From positions 2,817,424-2,881,423 of the forward strand of contig NZ_CP045997.1 of NCBI RefSeq assembly GCF_010233585.1: 64,000 nt of DNA. The letters are read 5' to 3'. A model generated the notes under the pieces. That model did no database searches. It worked only from the letters and a program-made list of their open reading frames with translations, and was not told where the DNA came from. The translations under genes were made by a program, and so were the position numbers. The stretch is from Spirosoma endbachense (GTDB lineage Bacteria; Bacteroidota; Bacteroidia; Cytophagales; Spirosomataceae). Position 1 is the first letter of the stretch. Each line of letters opens with the position of its first letter. Below are positions 9,121 to 18,014 of the stretch, one piece after another.

Positions 9121-9519
9121 ATGAAAAAACTAGCTCTCTCCAGCCTGGCTATGCTATCTGCATTAGCCTCAACTGCCCAGAACCATATATCCATTAGTCA
9201 ACAGGGTTCTCCGGGCAACCACGCCATGGTTTCGCAATCGGGTAGTGGTAACAGCGTCATTATCAATCAAAACAGTACCGATTCGAGCAGCAGTGGGCAA
9301 ACCGGGAACCGAATTAGCCTACGGGTGGATACAAACACCCAAACGACGATCAATCAGCGCAGTGACGGCCCAAACTTGGTCGAACTGTCGCAGGAGGGTC
9401 AATCCTCGGCGATTATTAACCAACCGTCAGGAACGGACAACAATACGGTGACGCTGCTTCCTGGCCAGAAGCCGGTCAACCACCAGCCCCGCACTTCCAA
9501 ACGGCGTCAACGCCGGTGA
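9121..9519 (+). CDS. Short curlin-repeat protein (CsgA/CsgB-like)
   Basis: The product is 132 residues with a signal peptide ending ASTAQ (residue 20). The mature part shows curlin-like strand-turn repeats with regularly spaced Gln, Gly and Asn, such as ISISQQGSPGNHAMVSQSG and GSGNSVIINQN. Curli subunits cross the outer membrane through CsgG and stack as a beta-helical amyloid. The last 14 residues are strongly basic, ending SKRRQRR, unlike ordinary curlin repeats. It heads the curli operon; a nucleator or minor-subunit role is possible, but sequence alone does not separate CsgA from CsgB here. Confidence 0.8.
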   Translation: MKKLALSSLAMLSALASTAQNHISISQQGSPGNHAMVSQSGSGNSVIINQNSTDSSSSGQTGNRISLRVDTNTQTTINQRSDGPNLVELSQEGQSSAIINQPSGTDNNTVTLLPGQKPVNHQPRTSKRRQRR

Positions 9520-9571
9520 TTACGCACGCTTCTATCTAGTTTTATGTTTCACTTATTATTTTCTATTCACA

Positions 9572-10507
9572 ATGAAAAAAATACTATTGACAGGAGCAAC
9601 CTTACTGGTTGTTGCCGCAACAAGTTTTGCTCAGTATAATGAAGCCTTCCTGAATCAGGCCGGTCTCTATAATGATGGCAAAGTGTACCAGACTGGTCAG
9701 CTACACGATGCATACATTTATCAGAACGGTAACGGTACTAGTTCGTCGTTCAATAAATCAACGTTAGCTCAGGAGGGTTATGACCAATTTGCCGAGTCCA
9801 GACAAAACGGGCACGGCCATGAGGTTAATTCATTCCAACGCGGAGATCAAATCAACTGGGCTTATTTTAAACAGGAAAAGGCGAATTCATCGGCCTTCTC
9901 GCGGCAATTTGGACGGAGTAACTACATCTCTTCCAGCCAGATAAGCGTAGATGGAACAGCGGCAAAAGCGGAGTTCCTGCAGGAAGGTAATCGCAACCGG
10001 ATTTTTCTGGACTATCAGTCGGATCAGATCGTGGGGTTTGACATTACCAACTCATTTATTCGGCAAAGGGGTAATGATAACCTGGCGAGACTTACGCAGA
10101 TCGGCGATGCGAACACGGGCGAAATTTACCAGAATAATAACTGGAACGAAGCCATCGGTGAGCAATACGGAAGTCGCAATAAACTACGCATCGACCAGCA
10201 GGGTTCACCTACCTGGTATGATCGCAATTACGCGTATGTTCGGCAGGAAGGCGATTTGAACCAGGCCAAGACCTATCAGGATGGGGTTAGAAATACCATC
10301 AGACTGGTACAGGCTTTTGGTCCAAATAACTACGCCGATATAAATCAGTATGGATCAGACCACCTCGTCAGAGGGTTTGATGGCATTAATGCGCGTCAGG
10401 ATGGAGCGAATAACCGTCTGGAATCGCTACAGACGGGCAATGGTCAAACGCTGTACATCAACCAGAATGGTAACTCTAATCTAGGGTTTGTTCGGCAGAG
10501 CAACTAA
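9572..10507 (+). CDS. Long curlin-repeat protein, probable major curli subunit
   Basis: The product is 311 residues with a signal peptide ending TSFAQ (residue 20). The mature chain has about a dozen imperfect repeats of roughly 22 residues built on Q-x-G-x-x-N, for example LTQIGDANTGEIYQNNNWN and INQNGNSNLGFVRQ, the Gln/Asn ladder of curlin. It is about twice the length of E. coli CsgA and richer in Tyr and Phe. It is the longest and most regular of the three repeat proteins here, so it is the best candidate for the main fibre subunit. Secretion by the downstream CsgG is inferred from the operon. Confidence 0.85.
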   Translation: MKKILLTGATLLVVAATSFAQYNEAFLNQAGLYNDGKVYQTGQLHDAYIYQNGNGTSSSFNKSTLAQEGYDQFAESRQNGHGHEVNSFQRGDQINWAYFKQEKANSSAFSRQFGRSNYISSSQISVDGTAAKAEFLQEGNRNRIFLDYQSDQIVGFDITNSFIRQRGNDNLARLTQIGDANTGEIYQNNNWNEAIGEQYGSRNKLRIDQQGSPTWYDRNYAYVRQEGDLNQAKTYQDGVRNTIRLVQAFGPNNYADINQYGSDHLVRGFDGINARQDGANNRLESLQTGNGQTLYINQNGNSNLGFVRQSN

Positions 10508-10605
10508 TTCATACGGGTGCAACTCAGGCTGTCGCCATAGGCAGCAGTCTGAGTTTTCTATGCTCTTTCAGACTTATATCCACCCTCACAGTTCATTCAA
10601 AAGCT

Positions 10606-11082
10606 ATGATACGGCATCTACTGACTTTTTGCTTAGGTATTATTGCGCTGAGCGCGTCGGCTCAGTCAGACGCGTTCTGGAAACAGACAGGCACCGGAAC
10701 AAACACGCTTGTGCAACAGGCCATAGTGTCGGGAAACGTAACCGCAGGGTCAACCGTACTCATCGACCAGGCCGGTACAGGGAATAAGCTACTAACCAGC
10801 AGTCAGGGAAGTGCCAACGCGATGCTGTTGCGACAAACAGGTAATCAGAATCAGCTCGAATTAAACCTGATCGGCAACGGCAATCACTATACCGTCGATC
10901 AGATTGGCAATCAAAACGTGCTGACCATGCCTGACGTGCGATCAAACAATGTCGACGTCCAGCTCATTCAGCGGGGTGACGGCAATCAACTGATCCGGGA
11001 AGGCAGCCTGTCTGTTGGTGTGCCCATGCGAATCGAGCAAACGGGTGGCATGAAAGTGATTCTGACCAATAATCATTTCTGA
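10606..11082 (+). CDS. Third curlin-repeat protein, CsgB-like candidate
   Basis: The product is 158 residues with a signal peptide ending SASAQ (residue 20). Curlin-type units include TGTGTNTLVQQA, VLIDQAGTGNKLL, LLRQTGNQNQLELNLIGNGN and VDQIGNQNVL. The C-terminal third departs from the repeat and ends in the hydrophobic stretch MKVILTNNHF. A divergent last repeat is how CsgB tethers to the surface in E. coli, so a nucleator role is suggested by analogy only. It is followed after 6 bp by csgE. Confidence 0.78.
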   Translation: MIRHLLTFCLGIIALSASAQSDAFWKQTGTGTNTLVQQAIVSGNVTAGSTVLIDQAGTGNKLLTSSQGSANAMLLRQTGNQNQLELNLIGNGNHYTVDQIGNQNVLTMPDVRSNNVDVQLIQRGDGNQLIREGSLSVGVPMRIEQTGGMKVILTNNHF

Positions 11083-11088
11083 TCCGCC

Positions 11089-11622
11089 GTGCGACTGTAT
11101 CTGATGATACTGTGGATAGCCCTGAGGCTGTTGACGGTTTCGGCCCATGCCCAGAGTTCTGTGGATGAGTTTGCTGAAATCATGGTCGAAGATTCGCTCG
11201 TTGAGGGAATGATGGACGAAAATGGCCCTTCCAGTATTGTCCTGGATATTACCCGAACAAAAATTGGCCGGGATTTTTATGAATCTTTCTACCAGCAGTG
11301 GAGCAGTTTACCACTTAGTTTAGCGGCAAATGTATTCACCGATTCAACCGTTGCGAATTCGAACGCATCGGCGGTTTTCAATCTGAGCGAGTTTGTCGTA
11401 ACGATAGAAGAATTGCCTTCGGCCGGCAATTCACTGGCGAATATCATTTCGGTCAGCGTTGACAACGAGTTACTCTGGCAGCAATTTGTTCCTTCCCGGC
11501 GCGAAGTCATCGACGAATATGCTACCTATGCCGTAGAGATTGTTCGGGGCTATTTTGCCACGATACAAACGGTAACCAATCAGCTTGGCGACGAAGACCA
11601 GCGCGGTACGGGCATAAAATAA
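11089..11622 (+). CDS. csgE: Curli assembly factor CsgE
   Basis: The product is 177 residues from a GTG at 11089, six bases after the preceding stop; an ATG at 11104 is an alternative. The signal peptide ends AHAQ near residue 22. The core matches CsgE: ITRTKIGRDFYESFYQQW, then FVVTIEELPSAG, then NELLWQQFVPSRREVIDEYA. CsgE is a periplasmic adaptor that caps CsgG and brings subunits to the channel. An acidic N-terminal mature stretch and a short C-terminal tail add to the usual 130 residues. Confidence 0.9.
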   Translation: MRLYLMILWIALRLLTVSAHAQSSVDEFAEIMVEDSLVEGMMDENGPSSIVLDITRTKIGRDFYESFYQQWSSLPLSLAANVFTDSTVANSNASAVFNLSEFVVTIEELPSAGNSLANIISVSVDNELLWQQFVPSRREVIDEYATYAVEIVRGYFATIQTVTNQLGDEDQRGTGIK

Positions 11623-11719
11623 GGAACATTGGCAACATCCGGCCAATGAATATTCGCCCGGTCGAAACCGGCTTTAGTAGGCATACAATTCACACCACAT
11701 TTAACTGGAACTTCATCTC

Positions 11720-12139
11720 ATGGTACGGTCATTACCTATTTGTTTTTTGCTCCTGCTAAGTCTGGCAGGGCAGGCACAATCATTTGTTTATCATCCCAAC
11801 AATCCATCGTTTGGGGGCAATACGTTCAATTATGCATGGATGCTTAGTTCGGCGCAGGCACAGGATAAGCTCAAGGACCCATCGACACCTAAAGCGACGA
11901 CCTCGTCGAGCACACAGAATAGCGCACTAACAAGCTTCTCCCAGACGCTTCAGAACCAACTACTTAGTCAGTTATCACGCAACCTGTTTACGAGTCAGTT
12001 TGGTGAACAGGGGTTGAAGGAAGGAACGTTCCAGTTCGGCGACTTACAGGTGATCGTAGCCAACGGCACTGACGGCATAAATATCCAGATTACGGATGGT
12101 AAAGGCGGGCAAACGACGATTACGGTACCCTATTTTTAA
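11720..12139 (+). CDS. csgF: Curli assembly factor CsgF
   Basis: The product is 139 residues with a signal peptide ending GQAQS (residue 20). The start of the mature protein, FVYHPNNPSFGGNTFNYAW, is the diagnostic CsgF segment that plugs into the CsgG channel in E. coli. The C-terminal half, with FQFGDLQVIVANG and GGQTTITVPYF, also fits. CsgF links the channel to the nucleator at the surface. It lies between csgE and csgG on the same strand. Confidence 0.93.
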   Translation: MVRSLPICFLLLLSLAGQAQSFVYHPNNPSFGGNTFNYAWMLSSAQAQDKLKDPSTPKATTSSSTQNSALTSFSQTLQNQLLSQLSRNLFTSQFGEQGLKEGTFQFGDLQVIVANGTDGINIQITDGKGGQTTITVPYF

Positions 12140-12191
12140 TAGGTAATAGCCATGTTGAGTAGTTCTATTTTGCTCTAAACCGACCTTTCCC

Positions 12192-13586
12192 ATGTTTACT
12201 AACTTACTAAAATGGGCAGCCTACGGGCTGGCTCCAGTGGCCTGTTGCTGGCTTTTGAGTGGCTGTAGTGCTTATATGCACCAGCCCAAAGGTATCCGCC
12301 CGGCCCGACTAGGGGAAGAAACTCCCGTAACAGGTTCGTTACGGACACTTCCCGAACCGAATGAAAAAATCTACGCAGCGGTCTATAAATTCCGCGACCT
12401 GACAGGCCAGTATAAACTGACCGAAACCGGCTCCAACTTCTCAACCGCCGTTACACAGGGAGCAACCAACATTCTGATGAAAGCCCTGGAAGAAAGCAAT
12501 TGGTTTGTTCCGGTCGAACGGGAGAATGTGAGCAACCTGCTGAACGAACGGAAAATTATCCGGTCGAGCATGGCGCAATTTAAAAACGAAGACAATAGCC
12601 TGCCTCCCTTGCTGTTTGCCGGGCTTATTATGGAGGGCGGGGTCGTGTCTTATGATGCAAACACAATTACGGGAGGTGCTGGCCTGCGTTATTTTGGTAC
12701 GGGCGGATCTACACAATATCGGCAGGACCGGGTTACCGTTTATCTGCGGGCTGTGGCAACCAAAACCGGAAAAATTCTTAAAACGATTTACACATCCAAA
12801 ACGATTCTGTCGCAGTCTGTAGACGGGGGCGTGTTCCGGTTCGTCAATTTTAAGCGATTGCTCGAAGCAGAAACGGGTTTTACTACGACCGAACCAGCAC
12901 ACTTAGCAGTTACAGAAGCCATCGAGAAAGCGGTTCATTCAATGGTTCTTGAAGGAATTCGCGACAGTTTATGGACCTCATCGCCCCGATCGGCTGCGCG
13001 AACCAAAAACATGGTGAACGCCTACGAGGAAGAACGATCCGAGATGGTTCAGACCGATGTATACGGCGCCCGTGAACAGATGGCCGTTCCAAGAATCATT
13101 GTCCAGCCCTACGGTTCAGCCTGGCGCTATCAGGGTGATTATTCCTCGCCACTCAATAAAATCGGCTATGGTGCTTCGCTGGAAGTCTATCTGACGCCCT
13201 ATCTGGCTATTCAGGCAAATGCCTCGACGGGCACACTGGCAACCAAGCGTTTTCTGTCGATAGATGTCAACGAGTTTACGGGCAATATTTTATTTAGAGC
13301 CTTGCCTAATCAGCGATTCACACCGTTGTTTTATGCCGGTGCTGGCTATACGATCCGAAAACCGGGTATAATGCTGGAGCCAGCCAACCAGCGATATTTC
13401 ACCCTTAGTGGAGGTGGAGGTCTCGAATACCGTTTGTCAGGAACATTGGGACTGCGCGGCACACTGGAATATCATCAACCTTTTACAGACGTGCTGGACG
13501 GCCTTGCGGCTGGTACCCGTAACGATTATTATGTTCGGGCCAATGCCGGGTTAGTTCTGGTTCTAGGCCATTTTGGTCGTCCCTGA
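12192..13586 (+). CDS. csgG: Curli secretion channel CsgG with C-terminal beta-barrel extension
   Basis: The product is 464 residues against about 277 in E. coli. The lipobox is LLSGC with Cys at residue 25. The CsgG domain covers about 30-270: KIYAAVYKFRDLTGQYK, WFVPVERENVSNLLNERKI, and LLFAGLIMEGGVVSYDAN, the last two typical of the nonameric outer-membrane lipoprotein channel. After a linker, residues about 295-464 form a second domain of alternating strands, with GYGASLEVYLTPYLAIQANA, FYAGAGYTIRKPG and LEYRLSGTLGLRGTLEY, read as an OmpA-like or porin-like barrel. It closes the curli operon. Confidence 0.93.
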   Translation: MFTNLLKWAAYGLAPVACCWLLSGCSAYMHQPKGIRPARLGEETPVTGSLRTLPEPNEKIYAAVYKFRDLTGQYKLTETGSNFSTAVTQGATNILMKALEESNWFVPVERENVSNLLNERKIIRSSMAQFKNEDNSLPPLLFAGLIMEGGVVSYDANTITGGAGLRYFGTGGSTQYRQDRVTVYLRAVATKTGKILKTIYTSKTILSQSVDGGVFRFVNFKRLLEAETGFTTTEPAHLAVTEAIEKAVHSMVLEGIRDSLWTSSPRSAARTKNMVNAYEEERSEMVQTDVYGAREQMAVPRIIVQPYGSAWRYQGDYSSPLNKIGYGASLEVYLTPYLAIQANASTGTLATKRFLSIDVNEFTGNILFRALPNQRFTPLFYAGAGYTIRKPGIMLEPANQRYFTLSGGGGLEYRLSGTLGLRGTLEYHQPFTDVLDGLAAGTRNDYYVRANAGLVLVLGHFGRP

Positions 13587-13654
13587 AAACGATCAGCCTA
13601 CAGTCAAGTCATCCATTGGTTTCATACCACACCATCCTTCAATCTTATCTATTT

Positions 13655-15139
13655 ATGAATAACCTGGTTTTGCGTATACTGGTAGGGGTAGTTCTATTAA
13701 CAACCTGGAGTTGTAATGAGGATTTGTTTATTGAGCCAAGTACCTATAGTTCCATCCGTGGGCAGGTCTTGTTTAGTAGTACCCGAAAACCAGCCGCTCA
13801 CGTATTAGTCAGACTTAGCCCAACCAGCCGTAGTCTGGACACTGATTCGTTAGGCTATTTCCGGTTCGATAGCGTACTGACAGGCAAGTACACTTTACAG
13901 GCTATGTTAACGGGGTTTCTCAACGAATTTGCGGCTATTGAGGTTGGCGACCAGCAGTTGACCGCCGTAACCCTGTTGCTACGCGACGACAAGAGCCAGA
14001 ACAAGCCGTCGACAACACCCACCGTCATTACTCCCAAGTCTGGCTCCGATACCCTTAAAACATCGTTAACATTACGCTGGAAGGCCACGGATCCCGATAA
14101 GGACTCGCTTACGTATGATGTTATGGTATTTCAGGATGGGGTGGCTGAGCCCGTGTTGCAATCACTGGATCAGAAAGCGGATTCGCTTCAGGTGAAAAAC
14201 CTGGCTTATAACGCAGTTTATTACTGGCAGGTGACGGTTAAAGATGGTTTTAATGCTGTAAAGGGCGATATTTCTACGTTTCGAACCAGGCCTTTTCCAG
14301 AGTTCCCGTATGTTTATGTGAAGCCAGTAAATGGACGGTTACAGCTTTTCACCTCTACGGGTACAGGAGAAGAGATTCAATTGACCACACAAGGCAGTAA
14401 CTGGCGACCAGTCGCTAGCCCTAACAAGCGGGAGATAGCCTTCATCTCGAACATGAAAACGGATCTGCATCTGTTTATCATGAACAGAGACGGAAGTAAT
14501 TTACGCCAGATTACCAGTATTCCATTGGCTGGTATTATACCGACAGATCTGTCATTTTGCTGGTCACCGGATGGTACTCAGTTACTCTATCCGAGCAATA
14601 ACAAACTGTATGCGATCCAAACGAATGGCACCGGCCTTCGCATCGTTTCGAAATTAGCGTCGGGTCAATTTTTTTCAGGCTGTGATTGGGCCGAACAGGG
14701 CAATCTGATTGTAGCCCGATCATCGAGCAGTGATGTCTATGACAATAACCTTGTCCTGATAAGTTCGAAGGTCGATTCGGTTACTCTTCTGATTGCCCCG
14801 AAAGGTCGGATTAGCAATCCTGTTTTTTCAATTGATGGCAAACAACTGCTATACAGCTATGATATTAGTCAGTTCCAGAATGAACAGGGTCGGCAACTAA
14901 ATGCTCATATTCAACTACTTACACTGCAAACGGGAGTTATTACCGATCTGTCGGGCAGTGGCAAGCCAGCCGGGACAAACGATATCGACCCGCGTTTTTC
15001 GCTGAATGGGGCTAAAATTATTTTTACAAATGTCGATAACGCCAATGAAAACCAGCGGGGGGCTTATGTGATGGATCTCAGCGGAATAAGCCGCAACCTG
15101 GTTGTTAATCAGGCTCAAATGGCCTGCTGGCGGCAATAA
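13655..15139 (+). CDS. Secreted lipoprotein with carboxypeptidase-regulatory-like and PD40/TolB-like domains
   Basis: About 494 residues from the ATG at 13655; the frame is open further up to 13616. The signal carries a lipobox Cys in LLTTWSC. Residues about 35-110 form a carboxypeptidase regulatory-like beta-sandwich (GYFRFDSVLTGKYTLQA), about 125-220 a fibronectin-like domain, and about 230-494 WD40-like PD40 beta-propeller blades (FCWSPDGTQLLY, MNRDGSNLRQIT). Such proteins are surface or periplasmic and may bind peptides or glycans. It follows csgG by 68 bp on the same strand, so read-through is possible, but nothing else ties it to curli. Confidence 0.82.
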   Translation: MNNLVLRILVGVVLLTTWSCNEDLFIEPSTYSSIRGQVLFSSTRKPAAHVLVRLSPTSRSLDTDSLGYFRFDSVLTGKYTLQAMLTGFLNEFAAIEVGDQQLTAVTLLLRDDKSQNKPSTTPTVITPKSGSDTLKTSLTLRWKATDPDKDSLTYDVMVFQDGVAEPVLQSLDQKADSLQVKNLAYNAVYYWQVTVKDGFNAVKGDISTFRTRPFPEFPYVYVKPVNGRLQLFTSTGTGEEIQLTTQGSNWRPVASPNKREIAFISNMKTDLHLFIMNRDGSNLRQITSIPLAGIIPTDLSFCWSPDGTQLLYPSNNKLYAIQTNGTGLRIVSKLASGQFFSGCDWAEQGNLIVARSSSSDVYDNNLVLISSKVDSVTLLIAPKGRISNPVFSIDGKQLLYSYDISQFQNEQGRQLNAHIQLLTLQTGVITDLSGSGKPAGTNDIDPRFSLNGAKIIFTNVDNANENQRGAYVMDLSGISRNLVVNQAQMACWRQ

Positions 15140-15181
15140 TCACAGCTTGTTGTAAGCGCATTGCTGGCTGGAATAAACTGA

Positions 15182-15232
15182 AACCAGGGGATACTAACGA
15201 ATTGCTTTTATAGGTGTTAGTATCCCTTGGTT
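15182..15232. terminator. Inverted repeat between convergent genes, likely bidirectional terminator
   Basis: Arms 15182-15198 and 15216-15232 pair over 17 positions with one mismatch that is a G-U pair on one strand, around a 17-nt loop. It fills the gap between the convergent stops at 15139 and 15249. There is no clear U-tract, so termination is inferred from place and shape. Confidence 0.6.
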
Positions 15233-15248
15233 CGTTGAGTGCCTCTGC

Positions 15249-17546
15249 TTATACCAGGCTATCGGCGGTGGTGAGAGGCAACAGAATTGTAACAACTGTA
15301 TATTCGCCTTCCACAGAGTCAATTGTCATCTGACCCTGCAAGTGTTCTACCACATCTCTGCTCATGAACAAACCGAGTCCGGTTCCTTTTGCCGTTGGTT
15401 TGGTTGTAAAAAAGGGGCTGAAAAGCTGACTCAATTCCTTAGCAGGAATGCCCCTGCCGTTGTCTCGTACCTGAATTTGTACATGATCATCGATCTGTTG
15501 CGTTTGCACATCGATTTTAGCGGCAAACCCAGTGGCCCGACGGCTCTTTTCCATCAGCGAATAACAGGAATTGTCGATCAGACTAACCAGTACCTGTGTA
15601 AACTCATGGGGTAGCAGATTTACCTCCAGTGGCTGAGGGGCCAGCGAAAAGTCTAGATTTATCGGTAGTGAGCTAGCATTACTTTTCAGGGCTATTTTCA
15701 GCGAATCATTAATCTTGTGTTCCAGAAACGAGTTAATTTCAACAACAGCCATATCAGATGATCGCTCTTTGAGCAGTTTCTGCATATCCTGCAAAATCCG
15801 GGCAGTACTGCTGCCGTGCTCATTGATCTTTTCCAGATTCTGATTCAGCATAGCCCCCGAATCTTCCAGATCTTCCAGATCATTCTGGGAGTAGTTGGTT
15901 TGATACTTTTGGGTCACCGTTACCAGTTCATTGAGAAGCTCTTTGGCAGCCAGTGCGAAGTTGTTGATATAATTAAGCGGGTTGAGAATACGGTCGACAA
16001 TACCTTTGGTCAATTTACCCATCGTTGCCATCTTTTCAGCCTGCACTAGTTGACGTTGTGTCTGGCGAAGTTCAGTCAGGGTCTTTTGCAGTTGTTCCTT
16101 CTGTTGTTCAAGCTGGTTCTTCTGGTTCTGAAGCTGAAGTTTCTGTGATTCCAGCAGCGTGTTGGCTTTTTTCTTGGTGCGGTAGGCATAGAAAGAAACC
16201 CCCGCCAATAAGAGTGTTAGCGCCAGGCCAGCCAGCAGAGCCAATTGACGGGCCTTAGCAATGGCATTCTGTTTTTGTTGTTCGGCCTCGACTGCCTGCT
16301 GTTTTTTATCGAATTCGTAGTTCATCGTCAGTTCGGTAGCTTTCCGAATATTTTCTTTACCCCGAACCGAATCAGTGATAGCAGCAGCTGTCTTATAAGT
16401 GGCTAAGGCTTTGTTATAGTTGCCCGTTTTTTCGTAACAGGCCGATAACTCGGCATAAATTTCGCCCGTCTGAGAATCATAAATATCGGCATCCTTCAGG
16501 ACGGCGAAGCTTTTTTCATAATAAGGAATAGCTTCGGCATACTTGCCCTGCATTTTCAGAATCGTCCCCATCGTCGAATAGGTCTGATGGATATTGAGTG
16601 GTTGCTGGGAAGCATCGGCAATGGCCATTGCCTGTTTGTTCAGCTTTTCGGCCTCAGTAAACTTTTTTTGTTCAGCCAGATTGGTAGCGCCCAACGATAA
16701 ACTGGAAGCCTGAATGCCATCATCACCCATTTCTTTGCCCAAAATGGCTGCTTTCATTGCAAACTCATAGGCTTTCTGGTTGGCATGCTGGCCGGTATAG
16801 ATACTGGCCAGGTTCGTGTATGAATAGAGTTCTATGCTCTTTACGCCTTCTTGTCTGGCCAGTTTTAAGGCTTTATGATATCGTTGTTCAGCGCCTTTCA
16901 AGTCATCCATTCCCTTGTAAAGGTTGGCCATATTGACCAGGCAAAATGCCTGATCACGGAGGTTATTTTCCGATTCGGCAAGGGTCAGTGCCTTTTGTTG
17001 AAACCGTAATGCCTGCGGCCGATTCGACAGCATATCATAGGCGATGCCAACGTTCAAATAGGTATTCCCCAAATTTGCCTTGTAGCCATTCCGTTCAGCG
17101 ATAGCAATACCCTTTTCAAAAAATGTAATGGCGCTGTCGTATTTGCTTTGCATGCCATACATTGTGCCATAGGCATTATAAACTTTAAGCAGATAAGCGG
17201 AATCCTTCAGGGAACCATACAGCGATTCGGCTAACTTCAGGTTTTCTTTAACGGCCGTATAATTTCCCTTAAAATTAAAGCAATGGGCTAAACGTAATCT
17301 GGCTGTTGCTTCCCCCTGTTTGTATTTAATTCGTTTCGCATCACTAATATTCTTCTGGCTTAAACTTATGGCCGAATCTAGGTTGATATCCGTCAATAAG
17401 GCAGCTTTTTTATTAATCAGATTTATTCGCGCGGTATCGGTAGGTGCCTGGCTGATAAGCCGGTTCAAGCTGTCTAATTTGGGCGTTTGCGCCCCGACAA
17501 ATTGAAGACTAATCAAAAATAAGGATATTGTAAAAAACGGTTTCAT
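15249..17546 (-). CDS. TPR-repeat histidine-kinase-like protein lacking the phospho-acceptor His
   Basis: About 765 residues from the ATG at 17546, where a signal peptide starts (ending FVGAQ). About ten tetratricopeptide repeats fill residues 40-420, followed by a membrane helix near 455-475, a coiled coil rich in Gln and Leu (480-530), and a HATPase_c domain (about 620-765) with VRDNGRGIP, FSPFFTTKP and GTGLGLFMS. In the HisKA-like segment, related proteins read roughly AGIAHEIQNPLN; here it is KGIVDRILNPLN with Asp 518 (GAC) in place of His. The N-box has Asp for the first Asn (LIDNS). ATP binding looks intact but autophosphorylation at the usual site does not. The gene has no adjacent regulator. 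Confidence 0.85.
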   Translation of the reverse strand: MKPFFTISLFLISLQFVGAQTPKLDSLNRLISQAPTDTARINLINKKAALLTDINLDSAISLSQKNISDAKRIKYKQGEATARLRLAHCFNFKGNYTAVKENLKLAESLYGSLKDSAYLLKVYNAYGTMYGMQSKYDSAITFFEKGIAIAERNGYKANLGNTYLNVGIAYDMLSNRPQALRFQQKALTLAESENNLRDQAFCLVNMANLYKGMDDLKGAEQRYHKALKLARQEGVKSIELYSYTNLASIYTGQHANQKAYEFAMKAAILGKEMGDDGIQASSLSLGATNLAEQKKFTEAEKLNKQAMAIADASQQPLNIHQTYSTMGTILKMQGKYAEAIPYYEKSFAVLKDADIYDSQTGEIYAELSACYEKTGNYNKALATYKTAAAITDSVRGKENIRKATELTMNYEFDKKQQAVEAEQQKQNAIAKARQLALLAGLALTLLLAGVSFYAYRTKKKANTLLESQKLQLQNQKNQLEQQKEQLQKTLTELRQTQRQLVQAEKMATMGKLTKGIVDRILNPLNYINNFALAAKELLNELVTVTQKYQTNYSQNDLEDLEDSGAMLNQNLEKINEHGSSTARILQDMQKLLKERSSDMAVVEINSFLEHKINDSLKIALKSNASSLPINLDFSLAPQPLEVNLLPHEFTQVLVSLIDNSCYSLMEKSRRATGFAAKIDVQTQQIDDHVQIQVRDNGRGIPAKELSQLFSPFFTTKPTAKGTGLGLFMSRDVVEHLQGQMTIDSVEGEYTVVTILLPLTTADSLV

Positions 17547-18014
17547 GTAATTTGAGATTAACAGAGGCTGCAAACGACTATTCACTAAAGAATCGTTAAA
17601 TAAGATCTTTAGTGGTTTTTCAATCAGCATTGGGAATAGACAAGCGAAGTAGGTACTTTTAAAGGATTCACTACTAGGCAAGTTAATAGGTAAAATTCAG
17701 TTTTATGGGTATTGTTGTATTAAAAAAACAGGCAATAGGCAATACAGGAATATATTCATTAATGTCTATAACAAATGTCCCATATTTCATGTTTATTGCC
17801 GATAAGTGAATACCCGTCAGACTCTACCTATTAGTTACACGTAAGATACTTTTAGGCATTAACGAACCCCAAAGCGCATTATTTAGGGCATATTGCTAAT
17901 TTAATGGCTGATGGATAATGTAGTTACAAAATACCCGATTTTACTTAAACCCCCTAATAAGTAGTATACAAATTACATTGCCCTCTTTTATAAATAACTA
18001 AAACACACTTTTTT
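17547..18014. other. AT-rich spacer between divergent genes, promoter region
   Basis: This 468-bp spacer separates the TPR kinase start and the secreted FG-GAP protein start. It is clearly more AT-rich than its surroundings and must hold both promoters. I see no small gene, RNA or strong inverted repeat in it. Confidence 0.5.

Noticed and set aside
9180..11070. Q/N-rich repeats considered as a prion-like or phage tail feature
   Set aside because: Position with csgE, csgF and csgG and the Q-x-G-x-x-N spacing show they are curlin repeats.
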